DNA of 64,000 bases, taken from contig NZ_FNGY01000013.1 of the NCBI RefSeq assembly GCF_900103665.1, positions 62,001 to 126,000 of the forward strand. The letters are read 5' to 3'. This stretch comes from Pedobacter steynii. Lineage in GTDB: Bacteria; Bacteroidota; Bacteroidia; Sphingobacteriales; Sphingobacteriaceae. A model generated the notes under the pieces. The model was not told the origin of the DNA, searched no databases, and saw only the letters and a list, made by a program, of their open reading frames with translations. Each line of letters begins with the position of its first letter. Within the stretch, counting starts at the first letter, position 1. This document shows positions 8,665-17,413 of the stretch, one piece after another. A program made the position numbers and the translations under genes.

Positions 8665-9429
8665 ATGAAATACGAAGTAATAGACGAAGACGGGTTTAAA
8701 TATATAGAGGCTGGAAAAGGAGAACCCCTGGTATTACTTCATGGTTTAATGGGAGAGTTGAGCAACTGGGAAGGGGTAATTGATCATTTTAAGGCCAATT
8801 ATCATGTTATGGTACCTATTTTACCAATTTATGAGCTCCCGATACTTACTTTAGGTGTAAAGAGCTTGTCAAAATATGTAAACAGATTTTTAAAATATAA
8901 GAAACTTAGTCAGGTCGTTTTAATTGGGAATTCATTGGGCGGACATGTAGGTCTTGTATTTACGACTTCCCATCAGGAAAATGTAAAAGCGCTGGTATTA
9001 ACAGGAAGCTCTGGCTTATATGAAAATGCTTTTGGCGGATCATTTCCAAGAAGAGAAAGTTATGATTATATTAGGGAAAAGGTAGAGTTTACTTTCTATG
9101 ACCCTGCAGTTGCTACCAAGGAGTTGGTAGATGATGTATATAAAAGTGTGAATGACCGTTCCAGGGTAATCCGGATTCTGGCTTTAGCTAAATCGGCTAT
9201 CCGCCATAACATGTCGAAAGACCTGTCCAGGATTACGATTCCTGTTTCTTTAATCTGGGGAAAGCAGGATAAGGTAACTCCTCCTGAGGTTGCGGAAGAA
9301 TTTCACGAACTATTGCCTAACTCAGAATTGAATTGGGTGGATAAATGCGGACATGCACCGATGATGGAGCGCCCGGAAGCGTTTAATGAATATCTGGAGA
9401 AATTTTTAAATAGAATATTACTTAAATAA
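8665..9429 (+). CDS. Alpha/beta-hydrolase
   Basis: Alpha/beta-hydrolase-fold enzyme of 254 residues. It has the oxyanion-hole segment LLHGLMG (24-30), a nucleophile elbow GNSLGG with Ser90, a likely acid in WGKQDKVTPP and the catalytic His in GHAPMMERP. There is no signal peptide, so it is cytoplasmic. The substrate is unknown. The stop codon overlaps the start of the CBS protein gene by one base (TAATG), indicating translational coupling. Confidence 0.85.
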   Translation: MKYEVIDEDGFKYIEAGKGEPLVLLHGLMGELSNWEGVIDHFKANYHVMVPILPIYELPILTLGVKSLSKYVNRFLKYKKLSQVVLIGNSLGGHVGLVFTTSHQENVKALVLTGSSGLYENAFGGSFPRRESYDYIREKVEFTFYDPAVATKELVDDVYKSVNDRSRVIRILALAKSAIRHNMSKDLSRITIPVSLIWGKQDKVTPPEVAEEFHELLPNSELNWVDKCGHAPMMERPEAFNEYLEKFLNRILLK

Positions 9430-10091
9430 TGTTTGCATCTGAACTCATATCAAATTCAATTCCCCCGCTAAAGACTTCTGACTCGGTTCAGAAAGCTTTG
9501 GAGCGGATGACTGAGTTCAAGCTATACCATTTACCCATTGTAAATGAAACCCAGTTTCTGGGGTTGCTGGCAGAAGAAGAGTTGATTGAAGTTAGGGACA
9601 CAGAACAGGCAATCGGCAGTTTGCCTTTGTCTATTTTAAACCCTTTTGTTTATGAGGATGCGCACATCTATGATATCATCAGACTTTTTCATCAATTGCA
9701 CTTATCGGTAGTTCCTGTTCTGGATTATAAAAAAAACTATTTGGGACTAATCTCTATAAATAATCTGTTAGATTATACAGCCGATATTTATGCGGTAAAA
9801 GAACCGGGGGGGATTATTGTACTGGAAATTAGTAACCGCAATAACTCCCTTTCTCACATGGCACAGATTGTGGAAGCCGATAATGCGCAGATTCTTTCTT
9901 CTTATGTGCAGTCTTTTCCCGATTCTACAAAACTGGAAGTCACTCTAAAAATCAATAAAACTGAATTGTCGGGAATTATCGCCTCCTTTGAGCGATATAA
10001 TTACCAGGTCAAGGCTGTGTTTAACAGCACCATTTCAGATAATGGTACCGAAGACAGATATAATTCATTCATGAATTATTTAAACGTATAA
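9429..10091 (+). CDS. CBS-domain protein with a C-terminal ACT-like region
   Basis: Cytoplasmic protein of 220 residues. Two CBS motifs occupy residues 1-120 (first LYHLPIVNE near 33-41, second LSVVPVLDY near 96-104). The remaining part resembles an ACT-type regulatory fold, as in AcuB-like proteins. Such proteins sense adenine nucleotides or amino acids. The target is unknown. It is translationally coupled to the upstream hydrolase and followed 9 bp later by nadK, so a link to nucleotide or energy sensing is plausible. Confidence 0.8.
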   Translation: MFASELISNSIPPLKTSDSVQKALERMTEFKLYHLPIVNETQFLGLLAEEELIEVRDTEQAIGSLPLSILNPFVYEDAHIYDIIRLFHQLHLSVVPVLDYKKNYLGLISINNLLDYTADIYAVKEPGGIIVLEISNRNNSLSHMAQIVEADNAQILSSYVQSFPDSTKLEVTLKINKTELSGIIASFERYNYQVKAVFNSTISDNGTEDRYNSFMNYLNV

Positions 10092-10100
10092 AACCCATAA

Positions 10101-10982
10101 ATGAGAACTGCAATTTACGGTAGAGAGTTCAATAATAGCGTTTTACCATATGTACAGGAAGTATTCAATGTTCTGGGCGAATCAAAAGCGCCCATTCTTG
10201 TTTCCAAAGATTACCTTGACTTTATAAAAGATAAAATCAAGCTGCCTGAGGGCATTGTTGTTTTTAGTAACCATACCGAATTGGTTGGTCAGGCAGACGT
10301 CCTGATTAGCCTGGGTGGGGACGGAACATTACTGGATACGCTATCGCTGATCCGCGATTCGGGAATCCCGGTGATCGGAATTAACTTCGGCCGACTGGGA
10401 TTTTTAGCGAGCATCAATAAAGATGAAATCAGAATCGCGATCAAAGCACTCCACAATAAAGAATATTCTCTGGATAAAAGGACTTTACTGAGTCTGGAGT
10501 CAAAATTTGACCTGTTTGGTGAGGAAAACTTCGCCTTAAATGACATCACGATTCATAGAAGGGATAAATCAGCGATGATGATTATTCATGCTTATATGAA
10601 TAATGAATTCGTGAATTCTTATTGGGCGGATGGTTTGATCATTGCCACACCTACAGGCTCAACGGCTTATTCTTTAAGCTGCGGTGGCCCGATCATTTAC
10701 CCAAGTTCACAAAATTTTGTGATCACCCCAATTGCGCCACATAACCTGAATGTAAGACCTGTCATCATTCCTGATGATGTTTCACTTACATTTGAAGTAG
10801 AAGCCAGAAGTGCAAAGTTCCTGGTTTCCTGCGATTCAAGAACGGAAACGGTAGACCGCTCTGTAAAGCTGACCTTAAATAAAGCCGCCTTTCATGTAAA
10901 TCTGATCAGGCTGAACAATGAAAGTTACCTGACCACGTTAAGAAATAAACTACTTTGGGGTATTGATACCCGTAACTATTAA
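10101..10982 (+). CDS. nadK: NAD kinase
   Basis: Phosphorylates NAD to NADP in the cytoplasm. The diagnostic GGDGTLL starts at residue 72, followed by the NFGRLGFLA segment and the NAD-binding ATPTGSTAYSLSCGGP motif. The length of 293 residues is normal. The stop codon is one base before the porG start. The order nadK - porG - uppS - bamA - skp - skp - murI is a conserved block in Bacteroidota. Confidence 0.95.
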   Translation: MRTAIYGREFNNSVLPYVQEVFNVLGESKAPILVSKDYLDFIKDKIKLPEGIVVFSNHTELVGQADVLISLGGDGTLLDTLSLIRDSGIPVIGINFGRLGFLASINKDEIRIAIKALHNKEYSLDKRTLLSLESKFDLFGEENFALNDITIHRRDKSAMMIIHAYMNNEFVNSYWADGLIIATPTGSTAYSLSCGGPIIYPSSQNFVITPIAPHNLNVRPVIIPDDVSLTFEVEARSAKFLVSCDSRTETVDRSVKLTLNKAAFHVNLIRLNNESYLTTLRNKLLWGIDTRNY

Positions 10983-10983
10983 G

Positions 10984-11814
10984 ATGCGATACGGAACAAG
11001 GCTTTTCTGTTTTTTTGTGATCTCTTTCATTGGATTTAATGCTGCTGCTCAAACAATGGAGCTCGGTGTGGTCGGTGGGGGTGCAGGATACATGGGGGAC
11101 CTGAATCAGACAAAACCTTTGAAAATTAGCGGGATATCTGCCGGAGCTTATGTAAAGATGAATTTTGATCCTTACTGGGGCCTTGGTATCCATTATAATT
11201 TCGGTAAAATCAAGGCAAACGACCTGAGTTCTGACAATGCTCAGTTTAGAGATAGAGGCCTTAATTTTAAGACTTCTTTGAATGAAATCAGTCTGCAGGT
11301 TGATTTTAACTTCCTGGATTATTTTGCCGGGGGAGGAACGAAAGGATTTACGCCTTATATATTCACAGGAATAGGAGGGGTCTTCTTTAGCCCAAAAGGA
11401 TATTATCCGCATGTGGCCGAGTTGGGAGATCAGGAATATAACCTGAGATTTTACAGAACAGAAGGACAAAAAGAACCTTATAAAAATTACGCACTTACTG
11501 TTCCTTATGGAGTAGGTTTTAAAGTTAGATTGAAGGAAAACTGGGGCTTGTTTTCTCAGATTGGATATAGGACCGCGTTTACAGATTATCTGGATGACGT
11601 AAGTGGGAAATACCCAGATGCCAATAATCCACCTGCCGATGGAGATAGGGGCTTAATGCTTTCAGATCCTAACAGAGGTCCCTTAGTATCAGGCATTCCC
11701 CGAAGAACTCTTTCCGGGACCCAAAGAGGCGATTTTAGAAAAAGAGATACCTATATGTTTGTAGGTATTGGCATATCTTATACCTTTGTGTCCCAAAAAT
11801 GTTATACATTTTAA
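10984..11814 (+). CDS. porG: PorG-like DUF6089 outer-membrane protein (type IX secretion)
   Basis: Predicted outer-membrane beta-barrel of 276 residues from the ATG at 10984. It has a signal peptide ending in the AAAQ segment, a GVVGGGAGYMGDLNQ first strand typical of DUF6089 proteins, and repeated aromatic/glycine strands. In Porphyromonas gingivalis porG lies immediately before uppS and bamA, the same order as here, and PorG anchors the PorKN ring of the type IX secretion system to the outer membrane. An in-frame start further upstream would overlap nadK, so it is rejected. Without alignment, a non-secretion DUF6089 paralogue cannot be excluded. Confidence 0.75.
   Translation: MRYGTRLFCFFVISFIGFNAAAQTMELGVVGGGAGYMGDLNQTKPLKISGISAGAYVKMNFDPYWGLGIHYNFGKIKANDLSSDNAQFRDRGLNFKTSLNEISLQVDFNFLDYFAGGGTKGFTPYIFTGIGGVFFSPKGYYPHVAELGDQEYNLRFYRTEGQKEPYKNYALTVPYGVGFKVRLKENWGLFSQIGYRTAFTDYLDDVSGKYPDANNPPADGDRGLMLSDPNRGPLVSGIPRRTLSGTQRGDFRKRDTYMFVGIGISYTFVSQKCYTF
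11781..11788 (+). promoter_or_regulatory. Possible internal promoter for uppS
   Basis: TACCTTTG inside the 3' end of porG matches the -7 consensus and lies 44 bp before the uppS ATG. No clear -33 box was found. It may be a chance match within coding sequence. Confidence 0.25.
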
Positions 11815-11832
11815 GCATATTTGCAATTATAA

Positions 11833-12573
11833 ATGGGATTTAAAGAACAAATTGACGTTACACGCCTGCCTGAGCACATCGCAATCATCATGGATGGAAA
11901 TGGGAGATGGGCAAAAAATCAAGGCAAATTCAGGCACTTTGGCCATGAAAGTGGGGTGTTATCTGTAAAAGATATCGTAGAAGGTTGCGCAGATATAGGT
12001 ATTAAATACCTGACTGTATATGCTTTTTCTACCGAAAACTGGAATAGGCCCATAGAAGAAGTAAATGCTTTAATGGAGCTGCTGATCTCAACCATTAATC
12101 AGGAAACCGCAACGCTTAATAAGAATAACATCAGACTTAACGCCATCGGGGACATCTCTTCCCTTCCACAAAAATGTATTGACGATCTGAAAAGTGCGAT
12201 GGATAATACCGCGAAAAATACGCGTTGTACCCTGACACTTGCTTTGAGCTATAGCGCGAAATGGGAAATCATTGAGGCGGCAAAGAAACTGGCCCAAAAA
12301 GTTAAAGATCAGGAGATTAATGTTGATGAAATCGATGAAAATACTTTTTCAGCCCAGCTGACAACCACGAATATTCCCGATCCTGAACTCATGATCAGGA
12401 CGAGCGGCGAACATAGGATCAGCAATTTTCTGTTGTGGCAGATGGCTTATACCGAACTGTATTTTACCGATACTTTGTGGCCTGACTTTAGAAGGGAAGA
12501 CCTTTTTGAAGCAATTGTAGACTACCAAAAGCGCGAACGCCGCTTCGGTAAAATTAGTGAACAGTTGAACTAA
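11833..12573 (+). CDS. uppS: Isoprenyl transferase (undecaprenyl diphosphate synthase)
   Basis: Cis-prenyltransferase that makes the C55 lipid carrier for peptidoglycan and surface polysaccharides. The catalytic Asp21 is in the MDGNGRWA motif. The downstream RTSGEHRISNFLLWQ and ELYFTDTLWPDF segments are family signatures. The length of 246 residues is normal. It starts 18 bp after porG, and bamA follows 62 bp later. Confidence 0.95.
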   Translation: MGFKEQIDVTRLPEHIAIIMDGNGRWAKNQGKFRHFGHESGVLSVKDIVEGCADIGIKYLTVYAFSTENWNRPIEEVNALMELLISTINQETATLNKNNIRLNAIGDISSLPQKCIDDLKSAMDNTAKNTRCTLTLALSYSAKWEIIEAAKKLAQKVKDQEINVDEIDENTFSAQLTTTNIPDPELMIRTSGEHRISNFLLWQMAYTELYFTDTLWPDFRREDLFEAIVDYQKRERRFGKISEQLN

Positions 12574-12635
12574 TTTTACTTTTAACACTTTTTAACATGT
12601 GTTTAAATTAACTTAGCATCGATTTTTAGATTTAA

Positions 12636-15185
12636 ATGAAAAGAATATATCAACTCATATTGTTGTTATTGATTGGTTTACCAACAATGGCACAGATCCG
12701 TCCCCAGTCCAATCCTGCAACTCCTACATTAAAAGTTAATGGCCTGGATCTGGATTATTTTAATCCCAAAGAGTATACCATCGCAGATGTGACGCTTACA
12801 GGAGCGAAATTTTTAGACAAAGATGTGATCATTACCCTTTCAAAACTGATCAAAGGAGAACGTATCGTGCTTCCTGGTGAGGCTACTGCCAATGCCATTA
12901 AAATCCTTTGGGAACAAGGTTTATTTGATGACGTTCAGTTGGATATTGTTAAAATCGAAGGCGATTCCGTTTTCTTCGATATTGAAGTAGTGGAACGTCC
13001 GCGTTTGAGCTCTTTTGATATTCAGGGGGTCAGTAAATCTCAGAAAACAGACATTCTGGAAAAGCTGAATGCGAAAGCGACCAAGACGATCATCAACGAT
13101 AACCTTTACAATACCACCACAAGTACGATCAAAAAGTACCTGTTGGAAAAAGGGTATTTCTTTACTGCGGTAACGTATAAAACCAAGGTTGATCCCAATC
13201 AGGAAAACCATGTCATCCTCGAAGTTAGTGTAGACAAAGGCCGTAAGGTAAAAGTCCATGAAATTAACTTTACCGGAAATCAGGCCTTTTCTGATGCGAA
13301 GCTGCGTAAGTTTTTGAAAAAGACAAAGCAACAGGCATTCTATAAAATCTTTGGTTCGGGTAAATTCAATAAAGAGAAATACGAAGAAGATAAGAAAACA
13401 TTGATCGCCAAAATGCAGGATAAAGGTTACCGTGATGCGGTGATTCTTAAAGACAGTGTATATCAGTTTAGTGAGAAAGCAGTAGGCATTAAGCTGGACC
13501 TGTTTGAAGGACCTAAATATTACATGGGAAATATTACCTGGGCAGGTAATGCTAAATATGCAGGAAAAGATCTGGGAAGAATCCTTGGCATTGAAAAAGG
13601 AGAGGTGTTTAGTGAGGAGAAACTTGAAAAGAAATTAAGAGGTAGCCCTAACAGTGATGACGTATCGAGTTTATACCTGAATGATGGTTATTTAACTTTT
13701 AACGTAGATCCGGTTCAGACTAAAATCTATGGCGATACTGTTGATGTGGAAATTCGCATCTATGAAGGCCCTCAGTACACGAATAACAGAATTACGGTTA
13801 AAGGAAATACCATCACGAATGATAGAGTGGTATTGCGTGATGTCCGTACTAAACCTGGAGATAAATTCTCTAAAGATCTATTGATCCGTACCGTTCGTGA
13901 GATCGGACAGATGGGTAACTTCGATGAGTCGAAAACAGTACCTACACCTAAACCAAATCCGGCAGATGGAACCGTAGATATTGAATATGCAGTAGAAGAA
14001 AAACCTTCGGATCAGATCGAATTGTCAGGCGGTTTTGGTGGTGGTAACATCATCGGTACTTTAGGTCTTACCTTCAATAACTTCTCTTTGAAAAATCTGT
14101 TTAACGGAAGTGCTTATAAACCATTGCCAAAAGGTGACGGCCAGAAGCTGAGCTTACGTGGACAGACCAACGGTAAATACTATCAGTCGTATAGTTTCTC
14201 TTTCTCTGAGCCATGGTTAGGTGGTAAAAAGCCGGTCAGTTTTGGAGTGAGTGCATTTACCTCATTACAGTCTAACGGACTAAAAGAAAATGATAGCCGT
14301 GGACAACAACAAAGAATTCGTTTAAATGGGGTAACGGTAAGTTTGGGTAGAAAGTTAAACTTCCCGGATAACTATTTCCAGTTGAGCCATGCTTTAAGTT
14401 TCCAGCAATATGTTCTGAACAATTATTCCGGATATAAGTTTAGCACGGGTACTTCTTACAACATCAGTTTAGCGCAGGAGTTGAGCAGGGATTCAAGAGA
14501 TTCCCCAATCTTCCCTACAGGAGGTTCCTTCTTTAAGTTTACGATTCAGGCAACACCTCCTTATTCCTTGTTGAATAAGTTGAACTATGCTACTGCATCA
14601 GATAAAGAATTCTATAAATTCACGGAATACCATAAATGGAAATTTGAATCTCAATGGTTCCACAGGTTAGCTGGTAAGTTTGTCGTGAAAGCACAGGCAC
14701 AATTTGGTTTCCTTGGCTCATATAACAAAGCAGTTGGAGATCCGGCATTTGAGCGTTTCAAACTAGGTGGTGATGGAATGCAAGGATTTGATTTCCTTCA
14801 GGGATCAGAGTTAATTGCGATGCGTGGTTACTCTAATAGTGCGGTGATTCCTAATGGTTCGAATGTAAGGATTGCACAACAATCAGGAAGTCCGATTTTC
14901 ACCAAGTATATGTTGGAATTAAGATACCCGGTTATTGCCAGTCAGTCGGCTACTGCCTTCCTTGTGGCTTTTGCCGAAGGTGGTAATACCTGGAACAAGT
15001 TCTCTGAATATAATCCTTTTAACGTTAGACGGTCTGCAGGTTTTGGTGCAAAGATATTTTTACCGATATTTGGATTATTGGGAATTGATTACGCGATTCC
15101 TTTTGATAAGATTCCTGGAGTTGAGAATGGTGGAAAGCAGAACTTTACTTTCAGTATTGCACAACAGTTAGGTGGATTTAACTAA
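12636..15185 (+). CDS. bamA: Outer-membrane protein assembly factor BamA (Omp85)
   Basis: Central component of the machinery that inserts beta-barrel proteins into the outer membrane. A signal peptide (residues 1-19, TMAQ) is followed by several POTRA repeats over roughly residues 45-430 and an Omp85 barrel from about 480 to the C-terminus. The barrel contains the RGQTNGKYYQSYSFSFSEPW and GGDGMQGFDF segments. The length of 849 residues is typical. Two skp-like chaperone genes follow directly. Confidence 0.95.
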   Translation: MKRIYQLILLLLIGLPTMAQIRPQSNPATPTLKVNGLDLDYFNPKEYTIADVTLTGAKFLDKDVIITLSKLIKGERIVLPGEATANAIKILWEQGLFDDVQLDIVKIEGDSVFFDIEVVERPRLSSFDIQGVSKSQKTDILEKLNAKATKTIINDNLYNTTTSTIKKYLLEKGYFFTAVTYKTKVDPNQENHVILEVSVDKGRKVKVHEINFTGNQAFSDAKLRKFLKKTKQQAFYKIFGSGKFNKEKYEEDKKTLIAKMQDKGYRDAVILKDSVYQFSEKAVGIKLDLFEGPKYYMGNITWAGNAKYAGKDLGRILGIEKGEVFSEEKLEKKLRGSPNSDDVSSLYLNDGYLTFNVDPVQTKIYGDTVDVEIRIYEGPQYTNNRITVKGNTITNDRVVLRDVRTKPGDKFSKDLLIRTVREIGQMGNFDESKTVPTPKPNPADGTVDIEYAVEEKPSDQIELSGGFGGGNIIGTLGLTFNNFSLKNLFNGSAYKPLPKGDGQKLSLRGQTNGKYYQSYSFSFSEPWLGGKKPVSFGVSAFTSLQSNGLKENDSRGQQQRIRLNGVTVSLGRKLNFPDNYFQLSHALSFQQYVLNNYSGYKFSTGTSYNISLAQELSRDSRDSPIFPTGGSFFKFTIQATPPYSLLNKLNYATASDKEFYKFTEYHKWKFESQWFHRLAGKFVVKAQAQFGFLGSYNKAVGDPAFERFKLGGDGMQGFDFLQGSELIAMRGYSNSAVIPNGSNVRIAQQSGSPIFTKYMLELRYPVIASQSATAFLVAFAEGGNTWNKFSEYNPFNVRRSAGFGAKIFLPIFGLLGIDYAIPFDKIPGVENGGKQNFTFSIAQQLGGFN

Positions 15186-15198
15186 TAAAAACAGACGA

Positions 15199-15729
15199 AT
15201 GAAAAAATATCTTTTAATATGCTTCCTGAGTTTTACATGTATGGGAGCCTTTGCTCAGAAATTTGCATATGTGGATACTGAATATATCTTGAAACACCTT
15301 CCGGAATACAAATCAGCCTTAACTCAGCTGACTGCCTTATCTAATCAATGGCAGGGACAGGTAGATCAAAACTTTGTAGAGATCGACAAGATGTACAAAG
15401 CGTATCAGGCCGATCAGGTTTTGTTAACAGCAGACATGCGTAAAAGAAGAGAAAACGATATCATCGAAAAAGAGAAAGCAGCAAAAGATTTTCAACGTAA
15501 TATCTTTGGTCCTGATGGTGAGCTTTTCAAATCGCGCACTAAACTATTGAGCCCGATTCAGGAAAAAGTAACGAAGACGATTGGCGAAGTAGCAAAAGCT
15601 AAACTTTTTGATTTCATCTTTGATAAAAGCAGTGAGTCAACCATGATGATTTATGCCAGCAGCAACTATGATGTAAGCAACGATGTCATCAGGCTACTTG
15701 GATTTAAACCAGGCTCAACTTTAAAATAA
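15199..15729 (+). CDS. OmpH/Skp-family periplasmic chaperone, first copy
   Basis: Periplasmic chaperone for unfolded outer-membrane proteins, 176 residues from the ATG at 15199. A signal peptide ends at the AFAQ site, and a coiled-coil-rich helical region follows (about 50-120). The mature start KFAYVDTEYILKHLPEY is typical of OmpH proteins. A GTG at 15172 would overlap bamA and is less likely. The pair of skp genes after bamA is the usual Bacteroidota arrangement. Confidence 0.9.
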   Translation: MKKYLLICFLSFTCMGAFAQKFAYVDTEYILKHLPEYKSALTQLTALSNQWQGQVDQNFVEIDKMYKAYQADQVLLTADMRKRRENDIIEKEKAAKDFQRNIFGPDGELFKSRTKLLSPIQEKVTKTIGEVAKAKLFDFIFDKSSESTMMIYASSNYDVSNDVIRLLGFKPGSTLK

Positions 15730-15770
15730 TACACACAAATAAGTAAAAACAATTATTAAGATAAATAGAA

Positions 15771-16325
15771 ATGAGAAAGTCAATTAACGCATTTTTTGTA
15801 GCAGCGGGGTTATTGTTTACTGCTAACATTGCAAATGCACAACAAAAATTCGCACATTTAAATTCAGCAGTGATCATCGAAGCAATGCCGGAAGTTAAAG
15901 CAGCAAGAACAACATTGGAAGCTTTTGGAAAAACCAAACAAGCTGATGTTGAGAAAATGATCTCTGAGTACCAGGTTAAACTGAAAGCAGCAGAAGATAA
16001 ACAAAAGTCGCTGAGCGAAGCAAACAAAGAAACAGTAGGTAAAGAGTTACAAGCTATGGGTGCTGACTTGCAGGATCTTCAAAAACGTATCGAAGATGCA
16101 AGAGCGAAAGCTCAACAGGAAATGGAAGCTAAAAATGCTGAATTGTTTAATCCTATCCAGGTAAAAGCTGATGCAGCAATTAAAGCAGTTTCTAAAGAAA
16201 AAGGTTTTGCTTATGTATTTGATACTGCAAACCAGGCTTTAGTATATTGGGATGGTGGTGATGACATCACTGCTGCTGTTAAAACTAAATTGGGTATCTC
16301 TGCAACTGCAGCTCCTAAGAAATAA
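15771..16325 (+). CDS. OmpH/Skp-family periplasmic chaperone, second copy
   Basis: Paralogue of the preceding gene, 184 residues, with a signal peptide ending near NANAQ. The mature start KFAHLNSAVIIEAMPEVKA resembles that of the first copy, and a long Lys/Glu/Ala-rich helical tentacle covers about residues 50-130. It probably works with BamA in the periplasm. A strong terminator follows the stop codon. Confidence 0.9.
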   Translation: MRKSINAFFVAAGLLFTANIANAQQKFAHLNSAVIIEAMPEVKAARTTLEAFGKTKQADVEKMISEYQVKLKAAEDKQKSLSEANKETVGKELQAMGADLQDLQKRIEDARAKAQQEMEAKNAELFNPIQVKADAAIKAVSKEKGFAYVFDTANQALVYWDGGDDITAAVKTKLGISATAAPKK

Positions 16326-16347
16326 TTAGAATTAAAATATTTAAATT

Positions 16348-16385
16348 GCGGGATTGAGTGATAAAACTCAATCCCGCTTTTTTTT
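16348..16385 (+). terminator. Perfect terminator between skp and murI
   Basis: A 12-bp perfect stem (GCGGGATTGAGT with its complement), a 6-nt loop and eight T residues. It ends the bamA-skp transcript. The T-run ends three bases before the murI ATG, leaving no room for a normal ribosome binding site downstream of the hairpin. Confidence 0.9.
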
Positions 16386-16388
16386 ATA

Positions 16389-17219
16389 ATGAATATTGGA
16401 CAGTCTATTGGCGTTTTTGATTCTGGTTATGGTGGTTTAACAGTGTTTAAATCTATTGCTGAAAAGTTACCTCAATACAATTATATCTACCTCGGCGATA
16501 ACGCCCGATCTCCCTATGGAGATCATTCTTACGAAACTATTTATCAGTATACGCTGGACTGTGTGGAATGGCTCTTTGCACAGGGTTGTCCATTGGTGAT
16601 CCTTGCCTGTAATACGGCTTCTGCAAAAGCTTTACGCAGCATCCAGCAGAAGGTGCTTCCGGTAAAGTACCCGAACCATCGGGTGCTGGGTGTAATCAGG
16701 CCTACGGCAGAAGTAGTAGGGGATTTTAGCAGCAGCAAAACCATTGGTGTAATGGGGACAAGGGGGACGGTAAATTCCTTGTCGTACCCCATGGAGATCG
16801 CTAAGTTTTTCCCTGAATTAAAGGTCTTGCAGCAAAGCTGCCCGATGTGGGTGCCGCTGATTGAGAATAATGAACACCTGAATCCAGGCGCAGATTATTT
16901 CGTGGACAAGTACCTGAAAGAACTGTTGGAAAAGGATGCTGAGATTGATTGCATTCTGTTAGCCTGTACCCATTATCCATTGCTGATTCCAAAGATTAAA
17001 GCAATACTGCCCGAAGGTATTCAGTTATTGGGACAGGCAGAGATTGTTGCCGATAGCCTGGATGCCTATCTGAAAAAACATCCGGAGATGGCCATAAAGA
17101 TTGCGCAGGAAGGCGAAAAAAACTTCTATACTTCCGGCGACCGGGAAGTGTTTGATCAGCATGCTTCCATCTTCTTTGGGGAGGAAATCGAATCTGAACA
17201 AATGCATCTTCAAGTTTAA
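16389..17219 (+). CDS. murI: Glutamate racemase
   Basis: Makes D-glutamate for peptidoglycan. The two catalytic cysteines are Cys74 (ACNTAS) and Cys193 (ACTHYP). The N-terminal GVFDSGYGGLTV motif is present and the length of 276 residues is normal. The ATG at 16389 is the only sensible start, because the motif begins at residue 8. It lies directly behind a strong terminator, so expression depends on read-through or on a promoter embedded near the hairpin. Confidence 0.93.
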   Translation: MNIGQSIGVFDSGYGGLTVFKSIAEKLPQYNYIYLGDNARSPYGDHSYETIYQYTLDCVEWLFAQGCPLVILACNTASAKALRSIQQKVLPVKYPNHRVLGVIRPTAEVVGDFSSSKTIGVMGTRGTVNSLSYPMEIAKFFPELKVLQQSCPMWVPLIENNEHLNPGADYFVDKYLKELLEKDAEIDCILLACTHYPLLIPKIKAILPEGIQLLGQAEIVADSLDAYLKKHPEMAIKIAQEGEKNFYTSGDREVFDQHASIFFGEEIESEQMHLQV

Positions 17220-17226
17220 TACTTCC

Positions 17227-17252
17227 AGCTCCTGTCAGGAGCTTTTTTTTTT
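17227..17252 (+). terminator. Terminator of murI
   Basis: AGCTCC and GGAGCT form a stem with a 5-nt loop, followed by nine T residues, just after the murI stop codon. Confidence 0.85.
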
Positions 17253-17270
17253 CTCTATTATTTTTTGTCT

Positions 17271-17321
17271 GTTGGTCGAATAGCAATGGCAGTTGGTCGA
17301 CTGTTACTGCGGCATGGTCTA
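17271..17321 (+). promoter_or_regulatory. Three helically phased TGGTC boxes
   Basis: GTTGGTCGA occurs at 17271-17279 and again at 17292-17300. A weaker copy, CATGGTCTA, is at 17313-17321. The three copies are exactly 21 bp apart, two helical turns. The downstream DUF2807 gene starts at 17414. Nine-base direct repeats with a 21-bp period resemble sites for LytTR-type response regulators, though the core is not a perfect match to that consensus. Confidence 0.5.
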
Positions 17322-17413
17322 ATGCGCCAAAAAACGCTGAAACGTTTCCTGTAGGATGGCGTCTTATCTACAAAACAACAATTAAATAATTAAAAACTTA
17401 AAATATAAAAGAT

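Noticed and set aside
10906..11469. Minus-strand reading frame of 187 codons across the nadK/porG junction
   Set aside because: It is antisense to two well-supported genes and its translation shows no recognisable domain.
12921..13331. Minus-strand reading frame of 136 codons inside bamA
   Set aside because: It mirrors the POTRA coding region of bamA; no domain, signal or context supports it.
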